Shown here: positions 21,722 through 33,374 of the stretch, one piece after another
How the letters are laid out: each line of letters starts with the position of its first letter
Position numbering within the stretch: the stretch's first letter is position 1
NCBI RefSeq assembly: GCF_963678635.1
Contig: NC_087069.1
Location: forward strand, 3,486,166-3,550,165
Length of the DNA stretch: 64,000 bases
Origin: Symsagittifera roscoffensis
Lineage: Eukaryota > Xenacoelomorpha > Acoela > Convolutidae
Direction: 5' to 3'
Program-made: the position numbers and the translations under genes
The notes under the pieces: generated by a model
Database searches by the model: none
Seen by the model: only the letters and a program-made list of their open reading frames with translations
Told to the model about the DNA's origin: nothing

Positions 21722-22025
21722 ATGAAAAATTTGCACTTTTTTGGGGACTTTTCATTGTTCTTGTCTCAGTTTTACTACTATCTATTTTGTTTTTCTTCAG
21801 ACCTGATTATCCAGAAAACGCAGATAATGAATGCTCTTTAATTGAAAACCCAAGAATTTTTTTTTCGAACTGGACTGTAAGACAATGTTCAATAACCTTC
21901 ATCCAGTTCATGAGTTTTGTACCTGAGAATTTGCTGATGCAATACCTAATTGAGCGTTAGTCATTAGCTTCAGTTTTTTTACCCTAAATTAAACTATCGA
22001 ACTATCTATTTCTTTTTTTTTCCAG
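21722..22025 (+). pseudogene. Polinton small membrane protein, copy 2 (frameshifted)
   Basis: Matches the membrane protein at 32050. Base losses in the G/C run near 21740 put the hydrophobic segment out of the ATG frame. The intron-like pyrimidine tract and CAG end at 22025. Confidence 0.55.
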
Positions 22026-22438
22026 ATATAAATCGGCTAACATTCGCAAAGATGGATGTTTTTCCACTTTTGCAAATTTACGATAGAATTCCTGAACTCA
22101 GGTTCAAGTACATGGGATTTTACTCCTCTGATAAAGTAGCTCAACTGCAGTCATCTACTCAGCTCCAAGCAATGATAGAGTGGAATGGGGAACAGTGGAT
22201 CATGATAGCTCGATTGGACAAAACTTACTACTTTTCTGATTCTTTGGATCAAAAAATAACAATTTTCTTCCTTTCTAACTTAAAAGTATTTGCGAATGTT
22301 CCCAGAAAACTACAAAATACTAAAAATTTGTGTGGATTTTACGCAAATAATTCCGCATCTCTTCTTTTAAGTTCTACCAGAAACTTGAAAATTATTCATG
22401 CGAAGCATGTTTTGAATTTTATAAATAATTTTACGTAA
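22026..22438 (+). pseudogene. Polinton cysteine protease, copy 2, His site lost
   Basis: The frame is open from 22026 to TAA at 22436-22438, with ATG at 22052. It reads ELRFKYMGFYSSDKVAQLQ, GEQWIMIARLDKTYYFSDSL and NLCGFYANNSASLLL. It is the least broken of the three copies, yet it carries the same His-to-Gln change in GEQW. Confidence 0.75.
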
Positions 22439-23056
22439 ATGTGTCTTTTTTTATTTGTAAGTGTAAATTATGGCAGTAAATTTACTATACGATGCAGTGA
22501 TTTTCAATTTTGTTTTGTAATTCAAATTATTTTTCTTAAGTTGCAGACTTTTTCCGAAGTTGCAGTAGGTTTTAGCATACTTTCAGGTAGTTGTTTCAAA
22601 GAAAAGTTACTGAATAATTGTTATCAAGTCGAATTATAACAAGTCTTATTGTGTTTTGAAGTTTTTTTGAAAAACTTTCAATTTTCGTGATAAAAATTCC
22701 ATTTTTTTTTACTCGAAAATTCTCACCACTATTTTACGATGAACAGAAAAGTTAATTACATAAACTTCATTCCACAACCTACAGGTAATTACCCTCTGAT
22801 TTTCACAAATTAGATACCACGCGACAAAAATTTTGCGAAAAAAATTAGACATTTCCACAAAAAAAAATCGTGTTCAAACCTTTATCTTACCATCACACAA
22901 ACCTTGAAACATTATCAATGGTGTTCCCTATTCTAATACTTTGTAGACTCTATACCAATGTTAATACTTAGCATGGAAGAGCGGAAAACTATAACGTATC
23001 TTAATACATGGGGTGTCCCATGTTCCCCTCCCCCCAATATAGCTCCAACATTTACT
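22437..23056 (-). repeat. Polinton right terminal inverted repeat, copy 2
   Basis: Matches 17475-18095. It ends in CAACATTTACT followed by ACAGTA, one base different from the GCAGTA of copies 1 and 3. Confidence 0.87.
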
Positions 23057-25060
23057 ACAGTAAACAAATTGAACAAGATTGGCCTAAGATGTTTAAAGTC
23101 TGTCATAAGTCCGTAAAGACTAAAATAGCTAAAATATGGGTTCCGATTAGAGTAGGTACGGTATGCAATTCAGAATCCCTCATAGATCATATGATCACTA
23201 ATGACCTAAAAGCCGAAGAGCTGGTGTTATGTGATGTAAGCATCTCCACGGATCATTTTCGAACTTTTGGATTTCTTCATACACATTTTAATGAAAATAA
23301 CGTATTGAAAAAATAAATACATGACAAAATAGATAGGACAAAAATTTGAGTTCAATTTTACTGCTGAAACAGTTTAAAAATATATTCTCAGCAGCTTTAA
23401 GCAATTGTGCGGCTATATACTAGTGTTTATAAAGCAAATGTTTTCTCTTTTTTCAGAACAATTGCAGAACTTTCCTGAATCTTTACTCCTTGAAAAACTA
23501 GACTTATAGATTTTACTCTTGGAAACACAATGATGAAAACGCTTAATGCTTCGTAGATTTATAAACTAAAACAAAGTGAGATCCGGTTCATTATCCAAGA
23601 TGAAGTTCACAATGAAATCAAATCTATCACTGTAACAAATCATCGGAGTACTCAAAAGTACCAGAAAAGGGCCTTAAAGTTGTTGCTGGCATTATAGCTT
23701 TATTCAATAGATCGATTTCAAAAAATGGTTTCAGCCACGAAAAGTTTCTAAAGATACTGAAAACCGCTCATGGAAAACCAGTGTTTGAAAGGATAACACC
23801 GATAGAGCTGAAAAATATATCCAAATACTTTATATCCAATTTTATCCAAAGTCTCAGATGTGTTACTACAAAATTAGTTGGTTTTTTTTATAAACGACAA
23901 GAAATTTATTTCTGAAAGTCAATTCGGTTTCTGTCAGATCTCATCTAAAACTGATTTGCATTCAAAAACCACAGATGAAAAAACTAATATGGACAAAAAC
24001 TTATTCAAACTAACTGCTATCCTTGATATGTCAAAAGCGTTTGATTTTTTTTTTCTCATGACCTACTACTGAGAAAACTGGAAAACATAGGCTGTGAAAC
24101 ACTTATATAACACTTCTTGATAAAAAAAACGCAGAAAATCCATGCAAACAGTTGCTTCTCAGATATAATCGAAATCATGCAAGGTGTACCCCAAGACGCG
24201 GTGTTAAAACGGTTGGTTTTCATCTTGCTTATCTCTGGTAAGGACAAACAGCTCAAAAACAACAGCAAAATAATACAATAGACAGATGATAAAGTGATTT
24301 ATTGGTGAATTTTGAGCTTAGTCTTTGCTAAAATACATATAGAACTCAACTTAAAAAAAAACCTGAAAATTCTTCAAAAGTGATAAACTTACTTTACACG
24401 AAGACAAAACACAGTTTGTCATTTTTACAAAAACCTCAAATTAAAGCACGCCAAAATGTAAAAACCATAGAAATAGTAGACACTACCATTAAAGAATCAA
24501 ATCAGGTTAAATATATGAGTGTAATCCTTGACAAAATACTCGAAATATTGCTAGAAGCTAGGCTCGTTCTACGCTAAATGCCAATAGCAAAAAGAAACCT
24601 AGCTCAAATAAGAAGCTCACTTACAATGTTACACTTCTAGAAAAACTCGTCTTAGCCAGCCTTGCTAATTACTACCACTATTAGTCGGCTTTCGAGAAAA
24701 TGCGGTTAACACTTTAGACTGACAAAGTATATGGGCTGTTGAAACCGCCTTCTCTCTAAAGAAAATTGTCACAAAACATTTCTTGTACGTCACAGACTAT
24801 GATACTATACTGTAATATATTTTCTAAATTTAATTATAAGTCAAAGTTGTCCTGTTTTGATCGAATACTTCAAATTCAAATAATGCAAATTCAAAGCTAG
24901 TTCTAAGTAAGTTTACCTTAACTTAACGATGACAAGCAAGTAGGAAGACAAATTTTTCTTGTTAAAGCTTGTAATGGGTTTGATTTCGTACCTGAAAAAC
25001 TATAAGACTCAACTTTCTATCCTCTTTTCCTGAATTAGTTTAATTTAGAAATGTGTTTAA
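23057..25060 (+). pseudogene. LINE endonuclease-RT fragment with C-terminal part (L2)
   Basis: Same as L1 up to 24334 (ESLIDHMITND, SESQFGFCQ, ILDMSKAFD, TDDK), then continues into the RT thumb and C-terminal region: LYTKTKHSLSFLQKPQIK and SNQVKYMSVILDK in 24380-24577, then MPIAKRNLAQIRSSLTML after a stop. The 3' limit near 25060 is approximate. Confidence 0.78.
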
Positions 25061-28000
25061 ACTCTACGGTGCTGAAATGTTTCGATAATACTTGGAAAGG
25101 TTGAGAGGTTAATGATACAATTAAATGGTTTGTTTTTCACAGCAATTCATACCTTTTTGAGATCAGCGAACTCACTAAAGATTTATGTTACCACTATCAG
25201 CTCAATATTGAGTCATTGATAAACAGTAGATATAAGGCGTTTTGCTTCTTGGACCATTTTATCAATCGGTGTTGGTCTCTTTCAAGCAACCGAATAATTT
25301 AAACAGCAAACACTTAAAAAAAAGAGAAAAAAACTGTATGTTTTCGGGTCACTTTCAAGTCCTAATACTGCTGGTTTAGAGGTCGTGCTCTGGAGTTGGC
25401 TCCTTTACCGGAGGAGACACTTTTCTTTGGTTGTGCAATCGAGGCGGGGAACGGTGAGTGAAGACTAACCGCGAAGCAGCAAGAGTCACGGATAATCATT
25501 CTGTCGGTGTCATAGAAGAAATCAAAAAGAAAAACAAGCAGAACGGAAGAAATTGAAATTAAGGGCGCAGAAAAAATTGATGAGTTTTGGGCGAGAAAAT
25601 ATGAATGATTTCGTTATTCGCTTTCCCTGCGGAGTTAGTATTAGGACGCATAAGTCAACCTCTTTTTCTGTGATTGGAAAACAAATAACCATGATAGAGC
25701 TGTCCGTCCCGACCAGTTAACTCAAAATAAGACCAGTTTTACCAAGAGGTCTTTTGGTGTTATTTCTAAGGAAGTCCTTTAGATGTAAAGCGATGTTGTT
25801 CAAGAAATTTATTTTTATTCTAGTTCCAAACTCTATTTTTTTTCTCTGCTAAGGCATATCTGTAGCAATATGCCGACTGATTCATACAGTTGCGAAATAG
25901 TTGGGGCTTCAATTGCATTGGTATAAAATCTATTATGTGTTCAGTATTAGCATAACATTACACATCAAGGTTACAGGTAGCGTAGTGTCACATTTCACGC
26001 CGTGGCAAAAAGTATTGAGTAGAAAATATTGTAATAATAGAAACAGTTTTTGTACTCAGTTTTAAGTTTGATTGCAAATTTTTTGATGCTACATGTCTCG
26101 TTTTCTATAGTTTTCTTCCAACTTTTAAACCCCCACCTTGAGTGCCATGAATTTTCCTAGTCAAGCAATGCGTAGAAATTTTTTAAAGAAAAGATGTCGT
26201 TCTAGGAGTCAAAAAAATATTTCCAATTCACCTTTTCAATTGAGCTGCAGTTAGGGCAGACTTCGCCAAGTTTTCATTGACCGAATTGATCCGAATTTCA
26301 TAAAAACTATCCCTGATAATCTTGAACTTATTCCTTGCTAATCTTCCGAAGCGCGCTTAGAACGTTGAAATATGTACATTCCATTGCAAAACCATAATAT
26401 AACTGTGCTGAGATAAAGCATATTTGATTTGCTGTTCTTATTTATAGTTTTAATTGATTCATTGCTTAACTTAAAACCTCAGTTGTCTGTCACTGGACAT
26501 AGTTTTTTTCGATGTTGTATTCAGCACAAGTGTGTTTCATTGTCACCTCTTAGAATCAGAAACGGGTTCTTTTTGACTCTGAAAATCCACGTACATCCTC
26601 CTTTGTTCTCAAGAATTTAACTGTTGCCCTACTGCTGGTTGATTTAATTACTTTCACTAAGGTAACGTTAAGAGTTTGAAATTATTGAAAGTATTTTGTG
26701 AAATTATGGATTTCCATGGGCCAGGCGCAGTCTAATTGGACTCCTGTTCTGGCTGCGGACTTCCTGATGTTTTTTAAACAAAAAAATTTCACCATTTCGT
26801 GTGCAGCTGCGGTACTCTTCTGCGAGGTTCACAGTTTCTTTTTACATGTGTGGTCATCACAAGTACTTTGATACTCGAGTATTTCTTCTTGGCCAAGAAG
26901 TCCCATGTGTGTTTTTAATGACCGATGATAGTAACTGCACTGGAACAGCCAAGCGATTGTCTATCAAGACGCAATAGTCCATTACTGCCAATCAGTTCAA
27001 CAGCATGGTGGTTTATGGTTGTCTTGTCTAAAACCCCCTGTTTATTCCCTCTTTCTACAACGCATCAGCGGCGCTCCAACAAGGTGTTCCCGCATATCAG
27101 TTCCGCCATCAAGATCTTATCCAAAAATCTTGTTGAACTTGACAAACCTTCTTCCTCTGCATTTTCTTCCGTGATCAGGTTCTCGAATATTTTGATTTTT
27201 CCTTGCTCCGAATTTCGGCTGGTTCGCTTCCTTCTTTCCGAAAAGCTGCAAGAAAAACAATAGTACTTTGTCTGCTACTTTGTAGTATTTGCTGGACAAG
27301 GCTCAATTTACTCGAGGCTGGTGTTGTCTGGACTCGTTTTCTGAACTGTCTCGATTTTTCTGGCTCCGCGATATTTTCTAGTTCGCCAAAAAGTATCTGT
27401 CATGTCCTCCTCCTATAGGATAATGGTCAATTCATTTTTTTACTGGTTCCATTTCATGTCAATCAGTAGTGTTTCTCAATTTTTTTCTTTCTTCCGTTCT
27501 TCTGAAATTTTTTCGCTGCATCTGCTGAACGTTTTTTGAAACATGTTCATCACCGCTCATTCCTTGCCCCATCCGTTTATAGCAACAGATTCAATATAAA
27601 AAAAACGATAGATACACCAAAAAGACTATAGGCCTTATATTTTTTATAATCATTTTTCGAAACTGTCGTACACATGTAACTTTTAATAGATTTATTAATC
27701 AAATCACTTTCTCCTTTAGCACACCTTGAACCAATAAATCATAAATGTCGTTCTCCCCGAACAGGACCACAAGATCTCCTTGTTACGCATTGTGATTGTG
27801 AAGATCACCACATAAAATGACACTTCATAAACATGCAATTAACCAGGTCACAAAAGGGGAACTTGAACCACAAGACAATGAATCAACGACTGTTATCGCT
27901 ACACTTTACTGCAAAGCCCGAGCTACAACTCTAACAGGTTACCAGTTCACAAGAAAAATCTCGGAAAAGAAAGTACATTGTTCATAAGTTTCAAATAGAA

Positions 28001-28842
28001 ACAAGAATAGACTCAATCAGGAATCCCTCTACCAAACAAATATGGGAAGATTGCAAAATCTTGACCCAAAAGATTGTAAAAACGAAGTAAATTGTTTAAA
28101 ACTAGTTACAAATAAAGACGAATATCGAAAATTATTAAATTTTCAAGTTTTCCCAGACTCGTCATACCAAGCAGAACTTGAACAACAGCAAGATCATATC
28201 CAACTACAGCCACAATGTAGCACAGTTTAACCCAAACGGATATAATTAGTATCTTTTCACTCCATATCCTACTTTAAAGCCACTTTTAAGTAAAACTTTC
28301 TACCAAAAGCATCCTCGCAATCGCTCGAAACGCTAATATGTCACAATCTATCGGAATTTAACCAAAATCAAGTATACAACACCACATTCGAAGATGAAAA
28401 TTTCATATACTTATCAAAAAGTGGATACAATCCAAAGACAATCAATTGATCAAAACCTCCGCAAACTCGTTCAATTAGCAGGGTTTTATGTATCTATCGA
28501 CAAGACTACAGAGGATTTTTTTAAAGACAATAAATAGTATATTTATTTGAGTGAGAAAACTACTGCCAACAAAATATAAAAACAATTAATTTTTTTAGTT
28601 TTTGAAGCTTCAAACATGAACTTCCAGCATTTCTAGAATGGCCCTATTAAATTTTAGAAATATTGACTATATCATACGCTATGCTTAATTTAACAGGATT
28701 TCTCATCTCAATGCTTAAGATAATCTATAACTCATGCGCAAAACACACCCAAGACAACAGACAACCTAGCATAGCAAAAACTTTATTTGCATGATTTTTG
28801 GGATTTTTTCCAGCTCCATTAACAAAATTTTTCTGGTTAAAC
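25061..28842. other. Block X1: unknown 3.8-kb sequence
   Basis: No recognised transposon or gene domain. Two parts stand out. 26925-27418 is unusually GC-rich for the window and has long open frames on both strands. 27880-28545 is A/C-rich on the plus strand with a 62-codon ATG frame at 28042-28230 (MGRLQNLDPKDCKNEVNCLK) and short protein-like pieces around it. The block is copied almost exactly at 35396-39182. Confidence 0.5.
26925..27418 (-). other. Possible decayed coding segment in block X1
   Basis: The minus strand gives protein-like, charged stretches in two frames: EPEKSRQFRKRVQTTPASS (27360-27300 side), then FENLITEENAEEEGLSS and FLDKILMAELICGNTLLERR (27190-27065 side). A plus-strand frame of 112 codons lies opposite and is probably the shadow. 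No family is recognised. It may be a host exon, or a transposon gene caught in the duplicated block. Confidence 0.3.
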
Positions 28843-28854
28843 TCTTGAAACTCG

Positions 28855-29710
28855 GAATCTTTACTCCTTGAATAACTAGACTTATAGATTTTACTCTTGG
28901 AAACACAATGATGAAAACGCTTAATGCTTCGTAGATTTATAAACTAAAACAAAGTGAGATCCGGTTCATTATCCAAGATGAAGTTCACAATGTAATCAAA
29001 TCTATCACTGTAACAAATCATCGGAGTACTCAAAAGTACCAGAAAAGGGCCTTAAAGTTGTTGCTGGCGTTATAGCTTTATTCAATAGATCGATTTCAAA
29101 AAATGGTTTTAGCCACGAAAAGTTTCTAAAGATACTGAAAACCGCTCATGGAAAACCAGTGTTTGAAAGGATAACACCAATAGAGCTGAAAAATATATCC
29201 AAATACTTTATATCCAATTTTATCCAAAGTCTCAGATGTGTTACTACAAAATTAGTTGGTTTTTTTTATAAACGACAAGAAATTTCTTTCTGAAAGTCAA
29301 TTCGGTTTCTGTCAGATCTCATCTAAAACTGATTTGCATTCAAAAACCACAGATGAAAAAACTAACATGGACAAAAACTTATTCAAACTAACTGCTATAC
29401 TTGATATGTCAAAAGCGTTTGATTTTTTTTTTCTCATAACCTACTACTGAGAAAACTGGAAAACATAGGCTGTGAAACACTTATATAACACTTCTTGATA
29501 AAAAACGCAGAAAATCCATGCAAACAGTTGCTTCCCAGATATAATCGAAATCATGCAAGGTGTACCCCAAGACGCGGTGTTAAAACGGTTGGTTTTCTTC
29601 TTGCTTATCTCTGGTGAGGACAAACAGCTCAAAAACAACAGCAAAATAATACAATAGACAGATGATAAAGTGATTTATTGGTGAATTTTGAGCTTAGTCT
29701 TTGCTAAAAT
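28855..29710 (+). pseudogene. LINE RT fragment (L3)
   Basis: Copy of 18517-19370. It starts abruptly inside the LINE, keeps SESQFGFCQ and MSKAFDFF (29256-29450), and ends at the junction with Polinton copy 3 (TTGCTAAAAT/TATACATGTG). Confidence 0.78.
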
Positions 29711-29884
29711 TATACATGTGAAATTTTTGAAATTTCGGCAATTTCTACAAAGAAACCTCCACATACATCATCAAAGATCTCCACAAAGAAGAATTTCTGT
29801 GAAAATTTATTGAAGAAGAGCTGAAGAAAAGTTCAAATTGAAGGTATATGATTTTTTAAACAAAATTTCTATCGATCAGTCGTC

Positions 29885-30692
29885 ATGGATTCTTTTTCTA
29901 TTGAGTTAGTTTCTAACGCTTCTTTTAATTGTTTTCCGAATAAAAGTCTCAGTTGTTTTACAAATATTCTACCCGGAAAAAAAATTTGAAAGGAGAATGG
30001 GAATTTGCTATTTCAGAATTATCAGACCCTTTTTTGTACCAAATTGTTACTCAAGGAAAGTTTACATTCGTAGATGCCAGAGAAAGTTCTGAGGAGAAAA
30101 GAAGGATTGTACCGATGCTTATTGAACCGGGATGTATCCAAGTACTTTTGATATAGTTGTAGCGATGAACACCAAAATTTGAGATCATGTAGGTGCTCAA
30201 GTTTTCGAATATAACATAATCTATGTCTCAGTAGATAAAATTTCATAAAAGATTGCCGTTCCTTTACCTGAAAATCAATCAGTGTTGATTATTCAAAATT
30301 CTGGCCTGAGTCAAATTTTTGGTTGTGATTTAGAGCAAAATCAAATAGAGGTTATAATGAAAAGAAAAGGTCCTCAGTGTTCTAACGACATTATAAGAAT
30401 ACATTCTTTGTTGATATATAGTGATTTTATAGAATATAACATAGTCGGTGATACAAAAACTCCGTTTTTGCGTTGTTTTCCGTTCATCTCAAATATATAA
30501 AAGTGAAGATATAAATTCTTGTGGACAAAACATAAATTATCAGTCCTTTACAAATTTACACATTAAACATTTTAAAAAACTCTTTGCATAGTATTAAGGT
30601 AGAGCTAAGAGATAGTACAGGCGAAGAAATTACTTTTGTAAACATAGAAATTACCTGAGTTCTTTTCTTGTTCCGCAAGATTCCGAATAATC
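29885..30692 (+). pseudogene. Polinton IELVSNASF-family capsid-type protein, copy 3
   Basis: ATG at 29885. A base lost in the A-run near 29982 shifts the frame. The stretch 29953-30156 keeps KGEWEFAISELSDPF and ARESSEEKRRIVP. 30282-30500 keeps IQNSGLSQIFGCDLEQ and GDTKTPFLRCFPFIS. Confidence 0.7.
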
Positions 30693-30716
30693 ATTTTTGA
30701 TTAAACTTCATGCGAA

Positions 30717-31020
30717 ATGGTTGCTGAAAATACAGCTGATTTCCCTGTTTTTCGAGGACATGCAAGAAAACGTGGAAAAGGTTTAGGAGATCTTGCACCA
30801 ACTCTTGTGAGAGCTGCAATCCCCTTTATTAAAAAATAAATAGTCTCAGCTGCAAAAAGGTTTGGAGCAGATTTGTATGAAATTGCTGCACCAGAGAATG
30901 AGGAAATTGTGAATTGGGGAAATTGCTGCATCAGAGATTTTCTGATGCTTTTAAAAATGAAATAGCAGAACATAAAGCAAAATCCGAGGATGATTCAGAT
31001 GAGGAACCAGAAACTTACTT
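30717..31020 (+). pseudogene. Polinton pX/pVI-like protein, copy 3
   Basis: ATG (MVAENTADFPVFRGHARKRG) then the same TAA as in copies 1a and 2. Leu-to-Asp type changes (GDLAPT) and a Phe-to-Tyr change (ADLYEIAAPE) are private to this copy. Confidence 0.72.
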
Positions 31021-31084
31021 AACATATGTAAATACTCTACTGCATTCACTATTCTCCAATTAAGAAGTTTATTTTAACAATACA

Positions 31085-32033
31085 ATGGTTTACAAAGCTA
31101 ATAGATTATATCCTCATAAGGCACAAATAACGAACGAATTCAACTCGTCAGCAGTGAGTAGCAAAGGAGTACTTGCTTGTCATGGATACAGTTTTGAAGA
31201 ATTTTACTGATGCATTTGATATGCATCCGTTCACTGATAGAGCAAATTCCCTAGGAGTTAAGAAAAACATTTTCACTCTATGGAAGGCTTGCCACTGATT
31301 TGTCTACTTGCAAAAAATTTTTGCTACCAAATACCAAAGTTCGAATTAAGCTAATTCGAGCAAGACCTAATTTTTACATGCTATCTGATAATCCAAATCT
31401 CAGTCTCAAAATTGTTGATTATTCGCTGTTTTCTAGAAGATCTTTAGTTGCTGAACCTAATCATCGATACTTGCAATGGAATCTGGAAATAGAGCCTGCT
31501 CAATGTAATTACATGGAAACTACAGCAAGAATGTTTATCATTCCATCTCATCAAAACCATTTGACACAAAAAAATATATTCATCGACGCATCAATAAGAA
31601 GAATAGCTGTTGCAATGAATACAAATTCAGCTGTTGCAGGATTCTTTCAAGAAAACCCTTTCAGCTATCAGCAATTTTAATAGGGAAGGTTCAGAGTTAT
31701 TTGTGGTAGAAGAGCAATTACTCTAATAGATACAACTTCTCCTTGTCATCCTTATGTTACAACAAAGAAAGCAATGCAGTTTAATGAAGATTTCCCACCT
31801 CTTCCTATGAAAGATTTTCAAAATCACTATATTCTAGTTTTTGATTTGACTTCACTACAGAATGCAGCTGAACAGCTGCACTATGCAGAACTTTGTAGAG
31901 AAAGTTTGAGATTAGAAAGGTTTTTCCAGTTTCCTTTGGACAAAATAACGGCAGTGACAGTCTCGGGAGAAATACTATCAAATATGAAACTGACAATTTC
32001 AGAACATTCGGTGAAAATATTTTTAATTTTTTT
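31085..32033 (+). pseudogene. Polinton major-capsid-like protein (F54H12.2-like), copy 3
   Basis: ATG start, frameshift near 31260, an open piece 31300-31680 to the shared QQF stop, then 31774 onward with MQFNEDFPPLPMKDFQ, FDLTSLQNAAEQ and FPLDKITAVTVSGEIL. A 2-base loss near 31985 fuses the tail to the frame of the next gene, so one open stretch runs to 32274. Confidence 0.75.
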
Positions 32034-32049
32034 GAGTTTTCACATTCCT

Positions 32050-32274
32050 ATGAAAAATTTGCAACTTTTTGGGGGACTTTTCATTGTTATTGTCTCAGTA
32101 CTACTACTATCTGTTTTGTTTTTCTTCAGACCTGATTATCCAGAAAAAGCAGATAAGGAATGCTCTTTAATTGAAAACCCAAGAATTTTTCTTTCGAACT
32201 GGACTGTAAAACAATGTTCAATAACCTTAATCCAGTTCATGAGTTTTGTACATGGGACTTTGCTGATGCAATAA
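32050..32274 (+). CDS. Small single-pass membrane protein of Polinton, copy 3 (longest)
   Basis: An ATG frame of 74 codons. It has a hydrophobic segment GGLFIVIVSVLLLSVLFFF, then RPDYPEKADKECSLIENP, FLSNWTVKQCSITLIQF and MSFVHGTLLMQ. It is the only copy in which the whole frame is open. It is followed by an intron-like segment with a pyrimidine tract ending CAG at 32353, before the protease. The frame is also continuous upstream with the frameshifted capsid tail. Confidence 0.5.
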   Translation: MKNLQLFGGLFIVIVSVLLLSVLFFFRPDYPEKADKECSLIENPRIFLSNWTVKQCSITLIQFMSFVHGTLLMQ

Positions 32275-32353
32275 CTAATTGAGCGTTAGTCATTAGCTTT
32301 AGTTTTTTTACCCTAAATTAAACTATCGAACTATCTATTTCTTTTTTTTCCAG

Positions 32354-32766
32354 ATATAAATCGGCTAACATTTGCAAAGAGGGATATTTTTCCACTTTTG
32401 CAAATTTTTGATATTATTCCTGAACTCAGGTTCAAGTACATGGGATTTTACCCCTCTGATAAAGTAGCTCAACTGCAGTCATCAACTCAGCTCCAAGCAA
32501 TGATAGAGTGGAATGGGGAACAGTGGATTATGATAGCTCGATTGGACAAAACTTACTACTTTGCTGATTCTTTGGATCAAAAAATAACAATTTTCTTCCT
32601 TTCTAACTTAAAAGTATTTGCGAATGTTCCCAGAAAACTACAAAATACTAAAAATTTGTGTAGATTTTACGCAAATAATTCCGCATCTCTTCTTTTAATT
32701 TCTACCAGAAACTTGAAAATTATTCATGAGAAGCATGTTTTGAATTTTATAAGTAATTTTACGTAA
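32354..32766 (+). pseudogene. Polinton cysteine protease, copy 3, His site lost
   Basis: Open to TAA at 32764-32766. Reads ELRFKYMGFYPSDKVAQLQ, GEQWIMIARLDKTYYFADSL, and NLCRFYANNSASLLL, in which the Gly after the Cys is now Arg. It has the same Gln-for-His substitution as the other copies. There is no ATG before the conserved N-terminal region (INRLTFAKRDIFPLL). Confidence 0.75.
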
Positions 32767-33374
32767 ATGTGTCTTTTTTTATTTGTAAGTGTAAATTATG
32801 GCAGTAAATTTACTATACGATGCAGTGATTTCCAATTTTGTTTTGTAATTCAAATTATTTTTCTTAAGTTGCAGACTTTTTTCGAAGTTGCAGTAGGTTT
32901 TAGCATACTTTCAGGTAGTTGTTTCAAAAAAGAATAATTGTTATCAAGTCGAATTATAACAAGTCTTATTGTGTTTTGAAGTTTTTTTGAAAAACTTTCA
33001 ATTTTCGTGATAAAAATTCCATTTTTTTTGCTCAAAAACTCTCACCATTAACTTACGATGAACAGAAAAGTTAATTACATAACCTTCATTCCACAACCTA
33101 CACGTAATTAGCCTTTGATTTTCACAAATTAGATAACACGCGCCAAAACTTTTGCGAAAAAAATCAGACATTTCCACAGAAAAAATCGTTTTCATACTTT
33201 TATCTTACCATCACACAAAACTTGAAACATTATCAATGGTATTCCCTATTCTAATACTTTGTAGACTCTATACCAATGTTAAAACTTAGCATGGAAGAGC
33301 GGAAAACTATAACGTAACTTAATACATGGGGTGTTCCATGTTCCCCTCCCCCCAATATAGCTCCAACATTTACT
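32755..33374 (-). repeat. Polinton right terminal inverted repeat, copy 3
   Basis: Matches 17475-18095. It ends CAACATTTACT, followed by GCAGTA at 33375-33380. Confidence 0.87.

Larger units (their letters stand above)
19372..23056 (+). mobile_element. Truncated Polinton right half, copy 2
   Basis: Runs from the integrase tail (STKKPLHTS near 19425) to the right terminal repeat, with the same gene order as 13521-18095 but without the internal 912-bp duplication. It has no left half and shares its LINE junction with copy 3, so it arose by duplication, not by transposition. Confidence 0.88.
18517..28854 (+). repeat. 10.34-kb tandem duplication, copy A
   Basis: Begins GAATCTTTACTCCTTG within LINE L1. 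It runs through Polinton right half (19372-23056), LINE L2 and block X1 to CTGGTTAAAC at 28842, then 12 bp of filler. Corresponding positions in copy B lie about 10315-10340 bp further on. Confidence 0.9.
29711..33374 (+). mobile_element. Truncated Polinton right half, copy 3
   Basis: Counterpart of 19372-23056 in duplication copy B, with the same left junction and gene order. A 9-bp deletion near 30373 and scattered substitutions distinguish it. Confidence 0.88.

Noticed and set aside
19372-23056. Second and third Polinton copies as separate transposition events
   Set aside because: They have no left ends and share identical LINE junctions and flanks with each other, so they are duplication products.
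26925-27263. 112-codon plus-strand open frame in block X
   Set aside because: Ser/Pro/Leu-rich composition looks like the shadow of the charged minus-strand frames; not called as a gene.
27880-28230. Envelope glycoprotein-like gene in block X
   Set aside because: A few Cys/Trp-containing pieces suggested it, but there is no signal peptide, no continuous frame and no motif firm enough to name.
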